In this document: piece by piece, positions 40,112-49,314 of the stretch
Layout: each line of letters opens with the position of its first letter
Position numbering within the stretch: the stretch's first letter is position 1
DNA from: Pseudomonas sp. FP2196
GTDB taxonomy: Bacteria; Pseudomonadota; Gammaproteobacteria; Pseudomonadales; Pseudomonadaceae
Reading direction: 5' to 3'
Assembly: GCF_030687715.1 (NCBI RefSeq)
Contig: NZ_CP117445.1
Coordinates: forward strand, 127,501 to 191,500
Length of the DNA: 64,000 bases
Notes under the pieces: model-generated
Told to the model about the DNA's origin: nothing
The model's input: only the letters and a program-made list of their open reading frames with translations
Databases searched by the model: none
Made by a program: the position numbers and the translations under genes

Positions 40112-41468
40112 GTCGGGTGTCAAGGATTCGATCCGTCGTTACTTCAAAGGCTCCGCTTCATTGCAGGGCCAGCCGCTGCCGGAGGTCAACAAGGCGCTGA
40201 TTGAAGACGCCCCGCGCGTCGTTCGCCTGACCATCTGGGCGATCATCGGCTTCTTCGTCTTTCTGATGCTCTGGGCCAATTTCGCCGTGATCGACGAAGT
40301 GACCAAGGGTGATGGCAAGGCAATCCCCTCGTCCAAGATTCAGAAAATCCAGAACCTTGAGGGCGGCATCGTCGCCGAACTGTTCGTCAAGGAAGGCCAG
40401 ATCGTCGAGGCTGGCGCGCCGCTGATTCGTCTGGACGACACGCGATTTGCTTCCAACGTCGGCGAAACCGAAGCCGATCGACAGTCGATGTTGCTGCGCG
40501 TGGAGCGCCTGAGCGCCGAAGTCGATGACCGTCCGCTGAATTTCCCGGAAGACGTGGTCAAAGCGGTGCCGGGGCAGGCCAAAAGCGAAGAATCCCTGTA
40601 CATCAGCCGCCGCCAGCAATTGCACGACGAGATCGGCGGGTTGCAGGAGCAGTTGATCCAGCGCCAGCAAGAGCTGCGCGAATTCACCTCGAAGCAGGCG
40701 CAGTACCGCCAGCAACTTGGTTTGCAGCGTCAGGAAATCAACATGTCTGAGCCACTGGTGGCGCAGGGCGCGGTATCCCCCGTAGAAGTGCTGCGCCTCA
40801 AGCGCGCCGAGGTGGAAACCCGTGGTCAGCTCGACGCCACGACGCTGGCCATTCCCCGCGCCGAATCGGCGATCAAGGAAGTGCAGCGCAAGATCGACGA
40901 GACTCGCGGCAAATTCCGCAGCGAAGCGCTGACCCAGCTCAACGAAGCCCGCACCGACCTGAACAAGGCCCAGGCCACCGGCAAGGCGCTGGAAGACCGG
41001 GTCAGCCGCACGCTGGTCACCTCACCGGTGCGCGGCATCGTCAACAAGTTGCTGGTCAACACCATCGGCGGTGTGATCCAGCCGGGCAGCGACATGGTCG
41101 AAATCGTCCCGCTGGATGACACCTTGCTGGTCGAAGCCAAAATCCGCCCGCAGGACATCGCGTTCCTGCATCCGGGGCAGGAAGCGATCGTGAAATTCAC
41201 CGCGTATGACTACACCATTTACGGCGGGCTGAAGGCTCAGCTTGAGCAGATCGGCGCCGACACGATTACCGACGAAGACAAGAAAACCACTTACTACATC
41301 ATCAAGGTGCGCACCGAGCGCAGCCACTTGGGCACCGATGAGAAGCCGTTGTTGATCATCCCGGGGATGGTCGCGTCGGTGGACATCATCACCGGCAAGA
41401 AGTCGGTGTTGAGCTATTTGCTCAAACCGATCATTCGCGCGCGGGCCGAGGCGTTGCACGAACGTTGA
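40101..41468 (+). CDS. lapC: LapC, type I secretion membrane-fusion protein (HlyD family)
   Basis: This 455-residue periplasmic adaptor joins LapB to LapE. It has a single N-terminal membrane helix (about 42-63), a biotinyl-lipoyl-like segment (KIQNLEGGIVAELFVKEGQIV), a long coiled coil (about 140-300) and a beta-barrel C-terminal part (IPGMVASVDIITGKKSVL). It begins with GTG inside the end of lapB, with AAGGGG about 7 nt upstream, so translation is coupled. The gene ends just before a REPIN. Confidence 0.95.
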   Translation: MLLKSGVKDSIRRYFKGSASLQGQPLPEVNKALIEDAPRVVRLTIWAIIGFFVFLMLWANFAVIDEVTKGDGKAIPSSKIQKIQNLEGGIVAELFVKEGQIVEAGAPLIRLDDTRFASNVGETEADRQSMLLRVERLSAEVDDRPLNFPEDVVKAVPGQAKSEESLYISRRQQLHDEIGGLQEQLIQRQQELREFTSKQAQYRQQLGLQRQEINMSEPLVAQGAVSPVEVLRLKRAEVETRGQLDATTLAIPRAESAIKEVQRKIDETRGKFRSEALTQLNEARTDLNKAQATGKALEDRVSRTLVTSPVRGIVNKLLVNTIGGVIQPGSDMVEIVPLDDTLLVEAKIRPQDIAFLHPGQEAIVKFTAYDYTIYGGLKAQLEQIGADTITDEDKKTTYYIIKVRTERSHLGTDEKPLLIIPGMVASVDIITGKKSVLSYLLKPIIRARAEALHER

Positions 41469-41488
41469 TTCCTCAGTGGCCTCACTGT

Positions 41489-41581
41489 CCTCATCGCGAG
41501 CAGGCTCACTCCAACAGTTGATCGCATTTCTCCAGATGGAATGCGGTCACTGTAGGAGTGGGCCTGCTCGCGATGGCGCCA
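41489..41581. repeat. REPIN palindrome, CTGCTCGCGATG class
   Basis: Two inverted REP cores (TCATCGCGAGCAGGCTCACT at 41491-41510 and GGAGTGGGCCTGCTCGCGAT at 41555-41574) flank a 44-nt spacer. It lies downstream of lapC and probably marks the end of the lapEBC transcript. Confidence 0.85.
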
Positions 41582-41830
41582 TCCCAAACACCGCACCCCT
41601 GTCAGTAAGTGACACAAATCGTCACTCACCATCCCGTCCATTTCTTACCATTCGCCATATAGTTATTCGCTAACGGTATTTAATTTCCAATTCTTATAGC
41701 TATAAAGTCACTCACCTGCGTACCTGCCGACCAATCGGCGCGCCGCACGACCTGAACCAACACGCAATCCAGCGTGAGTTTCTGATCGACGCGCGCGCCT
41801 TTGAGCGTGCCGTGCGTGGGAGATTGAAAG

Positions 41831-42727
41831 ATGTCCGCAGCTACTGCCACCTCAAGCGCCGCGACCGCCGCGCCGCAAACCTTCGAGATTCGCCCGTTCA
41901 GCGGTGCCGTCGGCGCCGAGATCATTGGCCTCGACCTGACCCGCCCGGTCAACGACCAGGACTTCGCGCGCATCCACCGCGCGCATCTGGATCACCACGT
42001 CGTGGTGTTCCGCAACCAGCGCATCAATCCGCAACAGCAGATCGACTTCAGCCGCCGCTTCGGTGTGTTGCAGATCCACGTGCTCAAGCAGTTCTTGCTG
42101 GCCAATCACCCGGAAATCCTCATCGTGTCCAACATCGTCGAAAACGGCCAGAACATCGGCCTGGGCGATGCCGGTAAATTCTGGCACTCCGATCTTTCCT
42201 ATAAAGAGCTGCCGAGCCTCGGCTCGATGCTGCATGCGCAGGAACTGCCGTCCGAGGGCGGCGACACCCTGTTCGCCGACATGCACAAAGCCTGGGACAA
42301 CCTGCCCGAGGCGCTGCGCAAAGCGGTCGAAGGTCGCTTCGCTGCGCATTCCTACACCGCGCGTTACAGCGAGACCAAATTCGAAGGCAATTGGCGCCCG
42401 ACACTGACGCCGGAGCAACTCGCCCAAGTCGCCGAAGTGGTGCACCCGATTGCCCGCACCCATCCGGAAAATGGCCGCAAATCGCTGTTTGTCAGTGAAG
42501 GCTTCACCACGCGCATCGTCGGTCTGCCCGAAGACGAGAGCAAACAGCTGCTCGCCGAGCTCTACGCCCACAGCGTGCTGCCGCAAAACATCTACCGCCA
42601 CCAATGGCAGCCCCACGACATGGTGTTCTGGGACAACCGCTCGCTGATCCATCTCGCCGCCGGTTGCCCCGCGCACCTGCGCCGCAAGCTGTATCGCACG
42701 ACCATTCAGGGCGACGCGCCTTATTGA
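41831..42727 (+). CDS. TauD/TfdA-family Fe(II)/2-oxoglutarate dioxygenase
   Basis: This 298-residue non-haem iron oxygenase has metal ligands His119, Asp121 (WHSDLSY) and His274 (DNRSLIHLAAG), and a 2-oxoglutarate-binding Arg in RRKLYRTTIQG. Such enzymes release sulfite or sulfate from taurine, alkylsulfonates or alkyl sulfate esters. It heads an apparent operon with a substrate-binding protein, ATPase and permease. That arrangement resembles both tau systems and the atsK-atsRBC sulfate-ester system of P. putida. The substrate is not decided. Sulfur-starvation control is likely but no CysB site was identified. Confidence 0.88.
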   Translation: MSAATATSSAATAAPQTFEIRPFSGAVGAEIIGLDLTRPVNDQDFARIHRAHLDHHVVVFRNQRINPQQQIDFSRRFGVLQIHVLKQFLLANHPEILIVSNIVENGQNIGLGDAGKFWHSDLSYKELPSLGSMLHAQELPSEGGDTLFADMHKAWDNLPEALRKAVEGRFAAHSYTARYSETKFEGNWRPTLTPEQLAQVAEVVHPIARTHPENGRKSLFVSEGFTTRIVGLPEDESKQLLAELYAHSVLPQNIYRHQWQPHDMVFWDNRSLIHLAAGCPAHLRRKLYRTTIQGDAPY

Positions 42728-42745
42728 TTTGCCGGAGATTCGATC

Positions 42746-43771
42746 ATGTCCAAACGTCTTCCATTTGCACCGCTGGCCGCGGCCATCGGCCTGGGTTTAA
42801 GTCTGATTGCCGGCAGCCTGGTAGCGCCGACCGTAGCCCACGCCGAAGGTGAAATCCGCATCGCCGAACAGTTCGGCATCGTCTATTTATTGCTCAACGT
42901 GGTGCGCGATCAGGGTTTGATCGAGAAGTACGGCAAGCAGGAAGGCCTCGACATCAAGGTCGACTGGACGCAGCTGTCGGGCGGCGCAGCGGTCAACGAT
43001 GCGTTGCTCTCCGGTTCCATCGACATTGCCGGCGCCGGCGTCGGGCCATTGCTGACCATCTGGGATCGCACCCACGGCAAGCAGAACGTCAAAGCCGTGG
43101 CCTCGCTGGGTAACTTCCCGTACTACTTGGTGAGCAACAACCCGAAGGTCAAAACCATTGCTGACTTCACCGAGAAGGATCGTATCGCGGTGCCGGCGGT
43201 GGGGGTTTCGGTGCAGTCGCGTTTCCTGCAATACGCGGCGGCCAAGCAGTGGGGCGACAAGGAATTCAATCGCCTCGACAAGTACACCATCGCCGTTCCG
43301 CACCCGGACGCCACCGCTGCACTGATCGCTGGCGGCACCGAGTTGACCGGGCATTTCTCCAATCCTCCGTTCCAGGATCAGGCGCTGGAGAACCCGAACG
43401 TGCATGTCGTGCTTAACACCTACGACCTACTCGGGCCGAACTCGCCGACCGTGCTGTTCGCCACTGAGAAATTCCGTAACGAAAACCCGAAAACCTATAA
43501 AGCTTTCGTCGAAGCGCTGACCGAAGCTGCGCAATTCGCCCAGAACGATAAAGGCGCGGCAGCCGACACCTACCTCCGCGTGACCAAAGCCAAGATCGAC
43601 CGCGCCGCCTTGCTGAAAATCATCGACAACCCGCAGTTCGAATTCAGCGTCACGCCGAAAAATACCTACCCACTGGCCGAGTTCCTCTACCGCGTCGGCG
43701 CGATCAAGAACAAGCCTGAATCGTGGAAGGACTACTTCTTCCAGGACGCCAAACCGCTGCAAGGGAGCTGA
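42746..43771 (+). CDS. ABC transporter periplasmic substrate-binding protein, sulfonate/taurine/nitrate type
   Basis: This 341-residue binding protein has a clear signal peptide cleaved after AHA (about residue 33). Its two-lobed SsuA/TauA-like fold has AAVNDALLSGSIDIAGAG and ADFTEKDRIAVP. It lies 18 nt after the dioxygenase gene and 5 nt before the ATPase gene, so all are in one operon. It should deliver an organosulfur compound to the adjacent transporter. Nitrate/bicarbonate-type members look similar, but the dioxygenase next to it favours an organosulfur ligand. Confidence 0.9.
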   Translation: MSKRLPFAPLAAAIGLGLSLIAGSLVAPTVAHAEGEIRIAEQFGIVYLLLNVVRDQGLIEKYGKQEGLDIKVDWTQLSGGAAVNDALLSGSIDIAGAGVGPLLTIWDRTHGKQNVKAVASLGNFPYYLVSNNPKVKTIADFTEKDRIAVPAVGVSVQSRFLQYAAAKQWGDKEFNRLDKYTIAVPHPDATAALIAGGTELTGHFSNPPFQDQALENPNVHVVLNTYDLLGPNSPTVLFATEKFRNENPKTYKAFVEALTEAAQFAQNDKGAAADTYLRVTKAKIDRAALLKIIDNPQFEFSVTPKNTYPLAEFLYRVGAIKNKPESWKDYFFQDAKPLQGS

Positions 43772-43776
43772 CCAAG

Positions 43777-44637
43777 ATGAATGCCCCTTTGCAAGGCCAC
43801 GCGGCCAGCAACCCGGTCGCCAGCACCCAAGCACTGCTGGCGGTCGACCAGGTCAGCCTGGAATACCGCACGCCGCAACGCGTCGTCCGGGCGACTCACC
43901 AAGTCAGTTTTGAAGTCGATCAGCAGGATCGCTTTGTGCTGCTCGGCCCTTCCGGCTGCGGCAAATCGACTTTGCTCAAAGCCGTCGCCGGGTTCATCCA
44001 GCCCTGCGCTGGCGAGATCCGTCTGCAAGGCCAGCGCGTCGATGCACCGGGCCCGGACCGGATCGTGGTGTTTCAGGAATTCGATCAACTGCCACCGTGG
44101 AAAACCGTCAAACAGAACGTGATGTTTCCACTGCTGGCCTCGCGCACGCTGAAGAAAAAAGAAGCAGAAGAACGTGCACTGCACTATCTGGAAAAGGTCG
44201 GGCTGGCGGCGTTTGCCGATGCCTATCCGCACACCCTTTCCGGCGGCATGAAAGCACGGGTGGCGATTGCCCGGGCGTTGGCGATGCAACCGAAAATCCT
44301 CCTGATGGACGAGCCGTTCGCCGCGCTGGACGCGCTGACCCGACGCAAGATGCAGGAAGAGTTGCTGATGCTCTGGGAAGAGGTGCGCTTCACCTTGCTC
44401 TTCGTCACCCACTCGATTGAAGAGGCGCTGGTGGTTGGCAATCGCATCCTGTTGCTGTCGCCGCATCCGGGGCGGGTGAGGGCGCAAGTCCATAGCCATC
44501 AATACAACCTGCAAAGCCTCGGTGGTGTGGCGTTTCAGGAATCGGCGCGGCGCATTCATCGGCTGTTGTTCGATGAGGGCCAGTCGCCGGAGACCGAGCT
44601 CGACCACGACTTCAACGACATTCGCATCGCTTATTGA
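43777..44637 (+). CDS. ABC transporter ATP-binding protein (SsuB/TauB type)
   Basis: This 286-residue ATPase has Walker A GPSGCGKSTLLKAV, Q-loop FQEFDQLPPW, signature LSGGMKARVAIARAL, Walker B ILLMDEPFAALD and an H-loop FVTHSIEEAL. It powers uptake with the neighbouring permease and binding protein. The ATG at 43777 follows the binding-protein stop by 5 nt. An upstream in-frame ATG at 43723 lies inside that gene and is not used here. Confidence 0.93.
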   Translation: MNAPLQGHAASNPVASTQALLAVDQVSLEYRTPQRVVRATHQVSFEVDQQDRFVLLGPSGCGKSTLLKAVAGFIQPCAGEIRLQGQRVDAPGPDRIVVFQEFDQLPPWKTVKQNVMFPLLASRTLKKKEAEERALHYLEKVGLAAFADAYPHTLSGGMKARVAIARALAMQPKILLMDEPFAALDALTRRKMQEELLMLWEEVRFTLLFVTHSIEEALVVGNRILLLSPHPGRVRAQVHSHQYNLQSLGGVAFQESARRIHRLLFDEGQSPETELDHDFNDIRIAY

Positions 44638-44657
44638 GCGGCCTGGAGAATTGCCCG

Positions 44658-45524
44658 ATGAGCCATTCATCATCCGTACGACAAGAATTCGAAACCCTGC
44701 TGGAGCCGCTGACCAGCGTGCCGGTCGAGCGCGAACTGCCACTGGGCCAACGGCTCTGGCAACAGAGTTGGCTGCGAAAAAGCCTGATCCTGATTTTGCT
44801 CGCGGTGCTGTGGGAAATCGTTGCTCGGGTGCAGAACAACGATCTGCTGCTGCCGAGTTTCTTACAGACCAGCCATGCGCTTTACGACGGCCTGCTCAGT
44901 GGCGAATTGCTCGGCAAGGTGTGGATATCGCTGGTGGTGCTGACCAAGGGTTATCTGATCGGCATCGTCCTGGCGTTTGCCCTGACTACGCTCGCGGTGT
45001 CGACGCAGTTGGGTCGCGATCTGTTGAGCACGTTGACGTCGATGTTCAACCCGCTGCCGGCGATTGCCCTGCTGCCGCTGGCCTTGCTGTGGTTCGGGCT
45101 GGGGCAGAACAGCCTGATTTTCGTGCTGGTGCATTCGGTGTTGTGGGCGCTGGCGCTGAACACTTACGCGGGTTTTCTTGGTGTTTCGGAAACCCTGCGC
45201 ATGGCCGGGCGCAACTATGGCCTGAAGGGCATGCGTTTTGTGCTGTTCATCCTGATTCCTGCGGCGTTGCCGTCGATTCTTGCCGGGCTGAAGATTGGCT
45301 GGGCCTTTGCCTGGCGCACGTTGATCGCGGCTGAATTGGTGTTCGGGGCGACCAGTGGCAAGGGCGGCCTGGGCTGGTACATCTTTCAGAATCGCAATGA
45401 GCTGTACACCGACAAGGTGTTTGCCGGGTTGGCGGTGGTGATTCTGATTGGCTTGCTGGTGGAGAACCTGGTGTTCGATACGCTGGAGAGAGTGACGGTG
45501 AAGCGCTGGGGTATGCAGCGCTGA
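44658..45524 (+). CDS. ABC transporter permease (SsuC/TauC type)
   Basis: This 288-residue inner-membrane permease has about six membrane helices and the BPD_transp_1 coupling motif region (AGRNYGLKGMRFVLFILIPAA type EAA loop). It closes the organosulfur uptake operon and is followed directly by a REPIN hairpin that likely terminates it. The ATG at 44658 has GGAG 9 nt upstream. Confidence 0.92.
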   Translation: MSHSSSVRQEFETLLEPLTSVPVERELPLGQRLWQQSWLRKSLILILLAVLWEIVARVQNNDLLLPSFLQTSHALYDGLLSGELLGKVWISLVVLTKGYLIGIVLAFALTTLAVSTQLGRDLLSTLTSMFNPLPAIALLPLALLWFGLGQNSLIFVLVHSVLWALALNTYAGFLGVSETLRMAGRNYGLKGMRFVLFILIPAALPSILAGLKIGWAFAWRTLIAAELVFGATSGKGGLGWYIFQNRNELYTDKVFAGLAVVILIGLLVENLVFDTLERVTVKRWGMQR

Positions 45525-45526
45525 AA

Positions 45527-45606
45527 ATCAAAAGATCGCAGCCTTCGGCAGCTCCTACATGGGTTTGATGTTTCCCCTGAGCTGCCGAAGGCTGCGATCT
45601 TTTGAT
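45527..45606. repeat. REPIN palindrome, AAGATCGCAGCCTTCGGC class
   Basis: Perfect 28-nt inverted arms at 45527-45554 and 45579-45606 carry the core GATCGCAGCCTTCGGCAGCT with a 24-nt loop. It starts 2 nt after the permease stop and is the same class as the element after lapD. Confidence 0.92.
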
Positions 45607-45655
45607 CTGCTAGCATTGCGTACAGATCAATCCAGATCAGCCAAGAGTGCTCAGC

Positions 45656-46588
45656 ATGCAACTCCCGGACATGAACCTTCTGGTCGCCCTCGACGCCTTG
45701 CTCGACGAGGGCAGCGTGGTTGGCGCCGCGCGGCGAATGAACCTCAGCCCGGCAGCCATGAGCCGGACCCTGACGCGGATTCGCGAAGCCATCGGTGATC
45801 CGATTCTGGTACGCGCCGGTCGGGGCCTGGTGCCGACACCCAAAGCGTTGGAGTTGCGCGAGCAGGTGCGCGATGTGGTCGAGCAGGCCGCGCTGTTGTT
45901 CCGCTCGGCTGACACCGTGGAATTGGGCACCTTACGCCGGCGTTTCAGCATCCGCGCCAACGATTTTTTCATCGGCGTTTACGGCGGCAAGCTGTTCGAT
46001 ACCCTCGACCAGCAGGCACCACACTGTGAACTGCGCTTCGTCCCGGAAGGCGATGGCGACGATGAAGCCCTGCGCGAAGGGCGGATCGACCTGAGCGTCA
46101 GCAACACTCGCCCGGTGACTCCAGAGGTGAAGGTACAGAACCTGTTCTCCACCCATTTTGTGGGCCTGGTTCGCGAAGATCATCCTTTGCTGGAAGGTGA
46201 AATCACCGCCGAGCGCTATGCCGGGTTTTCCCATATCAGCATGTCGCGCCGTGGCATTGCCCGTGGGCCCATCGATACGGCGTTGAACGCCTTGGGTCTG
46301 GAACGGCGGGTGGCGGTGATCGCGCCGAGTTTCCATGCGGCAATGTTTGCCTTGCCGGATTCCGATCTGATTCTGCCGGTACCCAAAGAAGCGCTGCTGA
46401 GTGTGCGGCGACTGGGCCTGAAGCTGTGCTCGTTCGATCTGCCGATTCCGCTGCCGACGCTGATGCTGACCCAGGCTTGGCATCCGCGTTTCGACAAGGA
46501 TCCGGCGCACCGCTGGCTGCGTGAAACCCTCAAGACTTGCTGCGATGAGACCTGGCTCGCCGCCCAGCCATTTAATAATTGCGTATAA
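45656..46588 (+). CDS. LysR-family transcriptional regulator
   Basis: This 310-residue LTTR has an N-terminal winged helix (DEGSVVGAARRMNLSPAAMSRTLTRIRE) and a periplasmic-binding-protein-like effector domain. The ATG at 45656 has AAGAG 8 nt upstream. A GTG at 45647 would add three residues. It precedes, on the same strand, an EmrAB-type efflux operon whose first gene starts 89 nt downstream, so it may regulate that pump. No effector is suggested by the sequence. Confidence 0.9.
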   Translation: MQLPDMNLLVALDALLDEGSVVGAARRMNLSPAAMSRTLTRIREAIGDPILVRAGRGLVPTPKALELREQVRDVVEQAALLFRSADTVELGTLRRRFSIRANDFFIGVYGGKLFDTLDQQAPHCELRFVPEGDGDDEALREGRIDLSVSNTRPVTPEVKVQNLFSTHFVGLVREDHPLLEGEITAERYAGFSHISMSRRGIARGPIDTALNALGLERRVAVIAPSFHAAMFALPDSDLILPVPKEALLSVRRLGLKLCSFDLPIPLPTLMLTQAWHPRFDKDPAHRWLRETLKTCCDETWLAAQPFNNCV

Positions 46589-46645
46589 CGCACTTATAAC
46601 CTGCCGATAAGTCAATTTTCGTCAGCACTAAGCCCGACTAATATG

Positions 46646-46668
46646 CTCCGGTATTTTTCCCTCCGGAG
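46646..46668 (+). promoter_or_regulatory. Hairpin sequestering the ribosome-binding site of the efflux MFS gene
   Basis: CTCCGG at 46646-46651 can pair with CCGGAG at 46663-46668 across an 11-nt loop. The right arm contains the GGAG Shine-Dalgarno sequence 9 nt before the ATG at 46678. This could lower or condition translation. It is a prediction by eye. Confidence 0.4.
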
Positions 46669-46677
46669 TTTGCATTC

Positions 46678-48216
46678 ATGACATCCCTGACGGCCCCGGC
46701 GCCTCTCGCTGCGGCCAGCCCGGCGACGGCGGCCACGCCACCGGTGTTCGGGGCGCGGATCATCATCGGCCTGGTCGGCGTGCTGATCGCGGTGCTGGTG
46801 TCGGGCCTCAACGAGATGGTGACCAAAGTGGCGCTGGCCGACATTCGCGGCGCGCTGAACATCGGTTACGACGAAGGCACCTGGCTGGTCGCCAGTTACA
46901 CCGCCACCTCGGTCGCAGCCATGGCGTTCGCGCCGTGGTGTTCGGTGACCTTTTCGCTGCGCCGTTTCACCCTCTGTGCGATCAGCCTGTTCACCTTGCT
47001 CGGCGTGCTCTGTCCGTTCGCCCCGAACTACGAAAGCCTGCTGCTGATGCGCACCCTGCAAGGGTTGGCCGGCGGTGCGTTGCCGCCGATGCTGATGACC
47101 GTTGCCCTGCGATTTCTGCCGCCGAACTTCAAGCTGTATGGACTGGCCGGTTACGCACTCACCGCCACTTTCGGCCCCGGCCTCGGCACACCGCTGGCCG
47201 GGCTGTGGACTGAATACTTCGGCTGGCAATGGACGTTCTGGCAAATCATCGGGCCCTGCCTGATCGCCATGCTCATGGTGGCTTACGGCATCCCGCAGGA
47301 TCCGCTGCGCCTTGAGCGCCTCAAGACGTTCAACTGGAAAGGCCTGCTGCTGGGTTTTCCGGCGATCTGCATGCTGGTGATCGGCCTGTTGCAGGGCAAT
47401 CGGTTGAACTGGTTCGAGTCGAATCTGATCAGCGCGCTGCTCGGCTCCGGATCGCTGTTGCTGGTGGCGTTTCTGATCAACGAGTGGTCGCAGCCGATTC
47501 CGTTTTTCAAGTTGCAGATGCTCGGTATCCGCAACCTGGCATTCGCGCTGATGACCCTGGCCGGCGTGCTGGTGGTGCTGCAAGCGGTGGTGTTGATTCC
47601 GTCGAGCTATCTGGCGCAGGTGCAGGGTTATCGCCCGGTGCAGACCGCGCCGATCATGCTGATCGCGGCGTTGCCGCAGTTGATCGCGCTGCCGCTGGTG
47701 GCGGCCCTGTGCAACCTGCGCTGGGTCGATTGCCGCTGGGTGCTCGGGATTGGTTTGAGCATGTTGACGCTGTCCTGTCTGGGCGGCTCGCTGCTGACCT
47801 CGGCGTGGATTCGCGACAATTTCTACGTCCTGCAATGGCTGCAGATCTTTGGTCAGCCGATGTCGGTGCTGCCGCTGCTGATGCTCTCGACTGGCAGCAT
47901 CCAGCCAATGGACGGGCCGTTTGCCTCGGCCTGGTTCAACACCGTGAAAGGCCTGGCGGCGGTGGTCGCCACCGGCGTGATTGAGGCGTTGACCACGGCG
48001 CGCCTGCATTTTCACTCGACCATGCTGGTCGACAGCCTCGGCAATTCGCCGCTGGCCGACCGCAGCGATCCGGGCCTTGCCTATCGCCTGCACGAACAGG
48101 CCGTGGTGCTGACTTCTTCTGATCTCTATGTGTGCATGGCCGGCGTTGCAGTGGCGCTGATCCTGCTGATTTTCTGGTTGCCGACGCGGATTTTCCCGCC
48201 GCGCGCACCGACCTGA
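46678..48216 (+). CDS. DHA2-family MFS multidrug efflux transporter (EmrB type)
   Basis: This 512-residue inner-membrane proton antiporter has about 14 predicted helices. Motif-like segments include LMRTLQGLAGGALPPML and FGPGLGTPLAGLWTE (motif C area). EmrB-type pumps work with an HlyD-like adaptor and an outer-membrane factor, and both follow immediately here. The N-terminus is rich in Ala/Pro before the first helix at about residue 27. The substrate is unknown, with small aromatic or antimicrobial compounds typical. Confidence 0.9.
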   Translation: MTSLTAPAPLAAASPATAATPPVFGARIIIGLVGVLIAVLVSGLNEMVTKVALADIRGALNIGYDEGTWLVASYTATSVAAMAFAPWCSVTFSLRRFTLCAISLFTLLGVLCPFAPNYESLLLMRTLQGLAGGALPPMLMTVALRFLPPNFKLYGLAGYALTATFGPGLGTPLAGLWTEYFGWQWTFWQIIGPCLIAMLMVAYGIPQDPLRLERLKTFNWKGLLLGFPAICMLVIGLLQGNRLNWFESNLISALLGSGSLLLVAFLINEWSQPIPFFKLQMLGIRNLAFALMTLAGVLVVLQAVVLIPSSYLAQVQGYRPVQTAPIMLIAALPQLIALPLVAALCNLRWVDCRWVLGIGLSMLTLSCLGGSLLTSAWIRDNFYVLQWLQIFGQPMSVLPLLMLSTGSIQPMDGPFASAWFNTVKGLAAVVATGVIEALTTARLHFHSTMLVDSLGNSPLADRSDPGLAYRLHEQAVVLTSSDLYVCMAGVAVALILLIFWLPTRIFPPRAPT

Positions 48217-48243
48217 TTGCGGTACTGAACAATGAAGGTTTTT

Positions 48244-49314
48244 ATGACGACTCAAGCAAAGCAAAAACTCGCGGTGGCCATCGCTGCTGCGTTGGCTGTA
48301 GGCGTGCTGTTGTATCTGGCGGTGCCTGGCCTGTTTGGCAAGCGTACTCAGCAGAACACCAACGACGCGTTTGTCTCCGCCGATTTCACCTTGGTGGTAC
48401 CGCGCGTGGCCGGGTTCATCAAGGAAGTGCTGGTGGAAGACAACCAGCAGGTGAAGGCCGGGCAGTTGCTGGCGCTGATTGATGATCGCGATTTGCGTGC
48501 CGCCGCCGAAGCGGCTGATGCGCAAACCCTGGTCGCCCGTGCGCAGTTGCAGAACGCCAAGGCCACGCTGGAGCGCCAGACCTCGGTGATCGCTCAGGCG
48601 CAGGCGTCGGTGGTTTCGGCCAAGGCTGAAATGGCCTTCGCCCAGCAGGAATTGAATCGCTACAACCACCTCGCCGGCGTCGGTGCCGGCACTGTGCAGA
48701 ACGCGCAACAGGCTCGTACGCGTATCGATCAGGCCTCCGCGCGGCTGGACACGGCGAGCGCAAAACTGGCCGCCGAGCGCAAGCAGGTCGAAGTCCTCAC
48801 CGCGCAGCGTGATGCCGCCGAAGGCACTTTGAAGCATGCACAAGCGGCGCTGGAAATCGCCAGTTTCGAACTCTCCTACACACGCATCACCGCGCCGCAG
48901 GACGGCATGGTCGGCGAGCGTGCCGTGCGCGTTGGCGCCTATGTGACGCCGGGCAGCAAGCTGCTGGCGGTGGTGCCGTTGCAGCAGGCCTATGTGGTCG
49001 CCAACTTTCAGGAGACGCAACTGACGGACGTGCAACCGGGCCAGCAAGTGCAGGTGCGCGTCGATAGTCTTGGTGGCGAGGCACTGAGCGGTCGCGTCGA
49101 GAGTATTGCGCCAGCGACCGGCGTGACCTTTGCGGCGGTGAAACCGGATAACGCCACCGGTAACTTCACCAAGGTGGTGCAGCGGATTCCGGTGAAGATT
49201 GTGTTGGAGCCGGGCCAGCCACTGGCCGAGCGGCTGCGGGTGGGGATGTCGGTGGAGGCGAGTATCGATACTCGTAGCTCGGCGACGTCGGTGCGTGAGG
49301 TGACTCAGCGATGA
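48244..49314 (+). CDS. HlyD/EmrA-family periplasmic adaptor of the efflux pump
   Basis: This adaptor of about 356 residues has one N-terminal membrane helix (about 10-30), a lipoyl half-motif (VPRVAGFIKEVLVEDNQQVK), a long coiled coil (about 80-190), and a beta-barrel section with YVVANFQETQL, typical of EmrA. The ATG at 48244 has GAAGG close upstream. An ATG at 48232 would add four residues. Its stop overlaps the first ATG of the outer-membrane gene. Confidence 0.9.
   Translation: MTTQAKQKLAVAIAAALAVGVLLYLAVPGLFGKRTQQNTNDAFVSADFTLVVPRVAGFIKEVLVEDNQQVKAGQLLALIDDRDLRAAAEAADAQTLVARAQLQNAKATLERQTSVIAQAQASVVSAKAEMAFAQQELNRYNHLAGVGAGTVQNAQQARTRIDQASARLDTASAKLAAERKQVEVLTAQRDAAEGTLKHAQAALEIASFELSYTRITAPQDGMVGERAVRVGAYVTPGSKLLAVVPLQQAYVVANFQETQLTDVQPGQQVQVRVDSLGGEALSGRVESIAPATGVTFAAVKPDNATGNFTKVVQRIPVKIVLEPGQPLAERLRVGMSVEASIDTRSSATSVREVTQR

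Noticed and set aside
46612..49047. 811-residue open frame antisense to the MFS and adaptor genes
   Set aside because: Its translation is a low-complexity Arg/His/Gln-rich antisense product. The sense genes are unmistakable.
49311..49314. Frameshift between the EmrA-like and outer-membrane genes
   Set aside because: The ATG/TGA overlap is ordinary coupling. The oddity there is the REPIN, not a frameshift.
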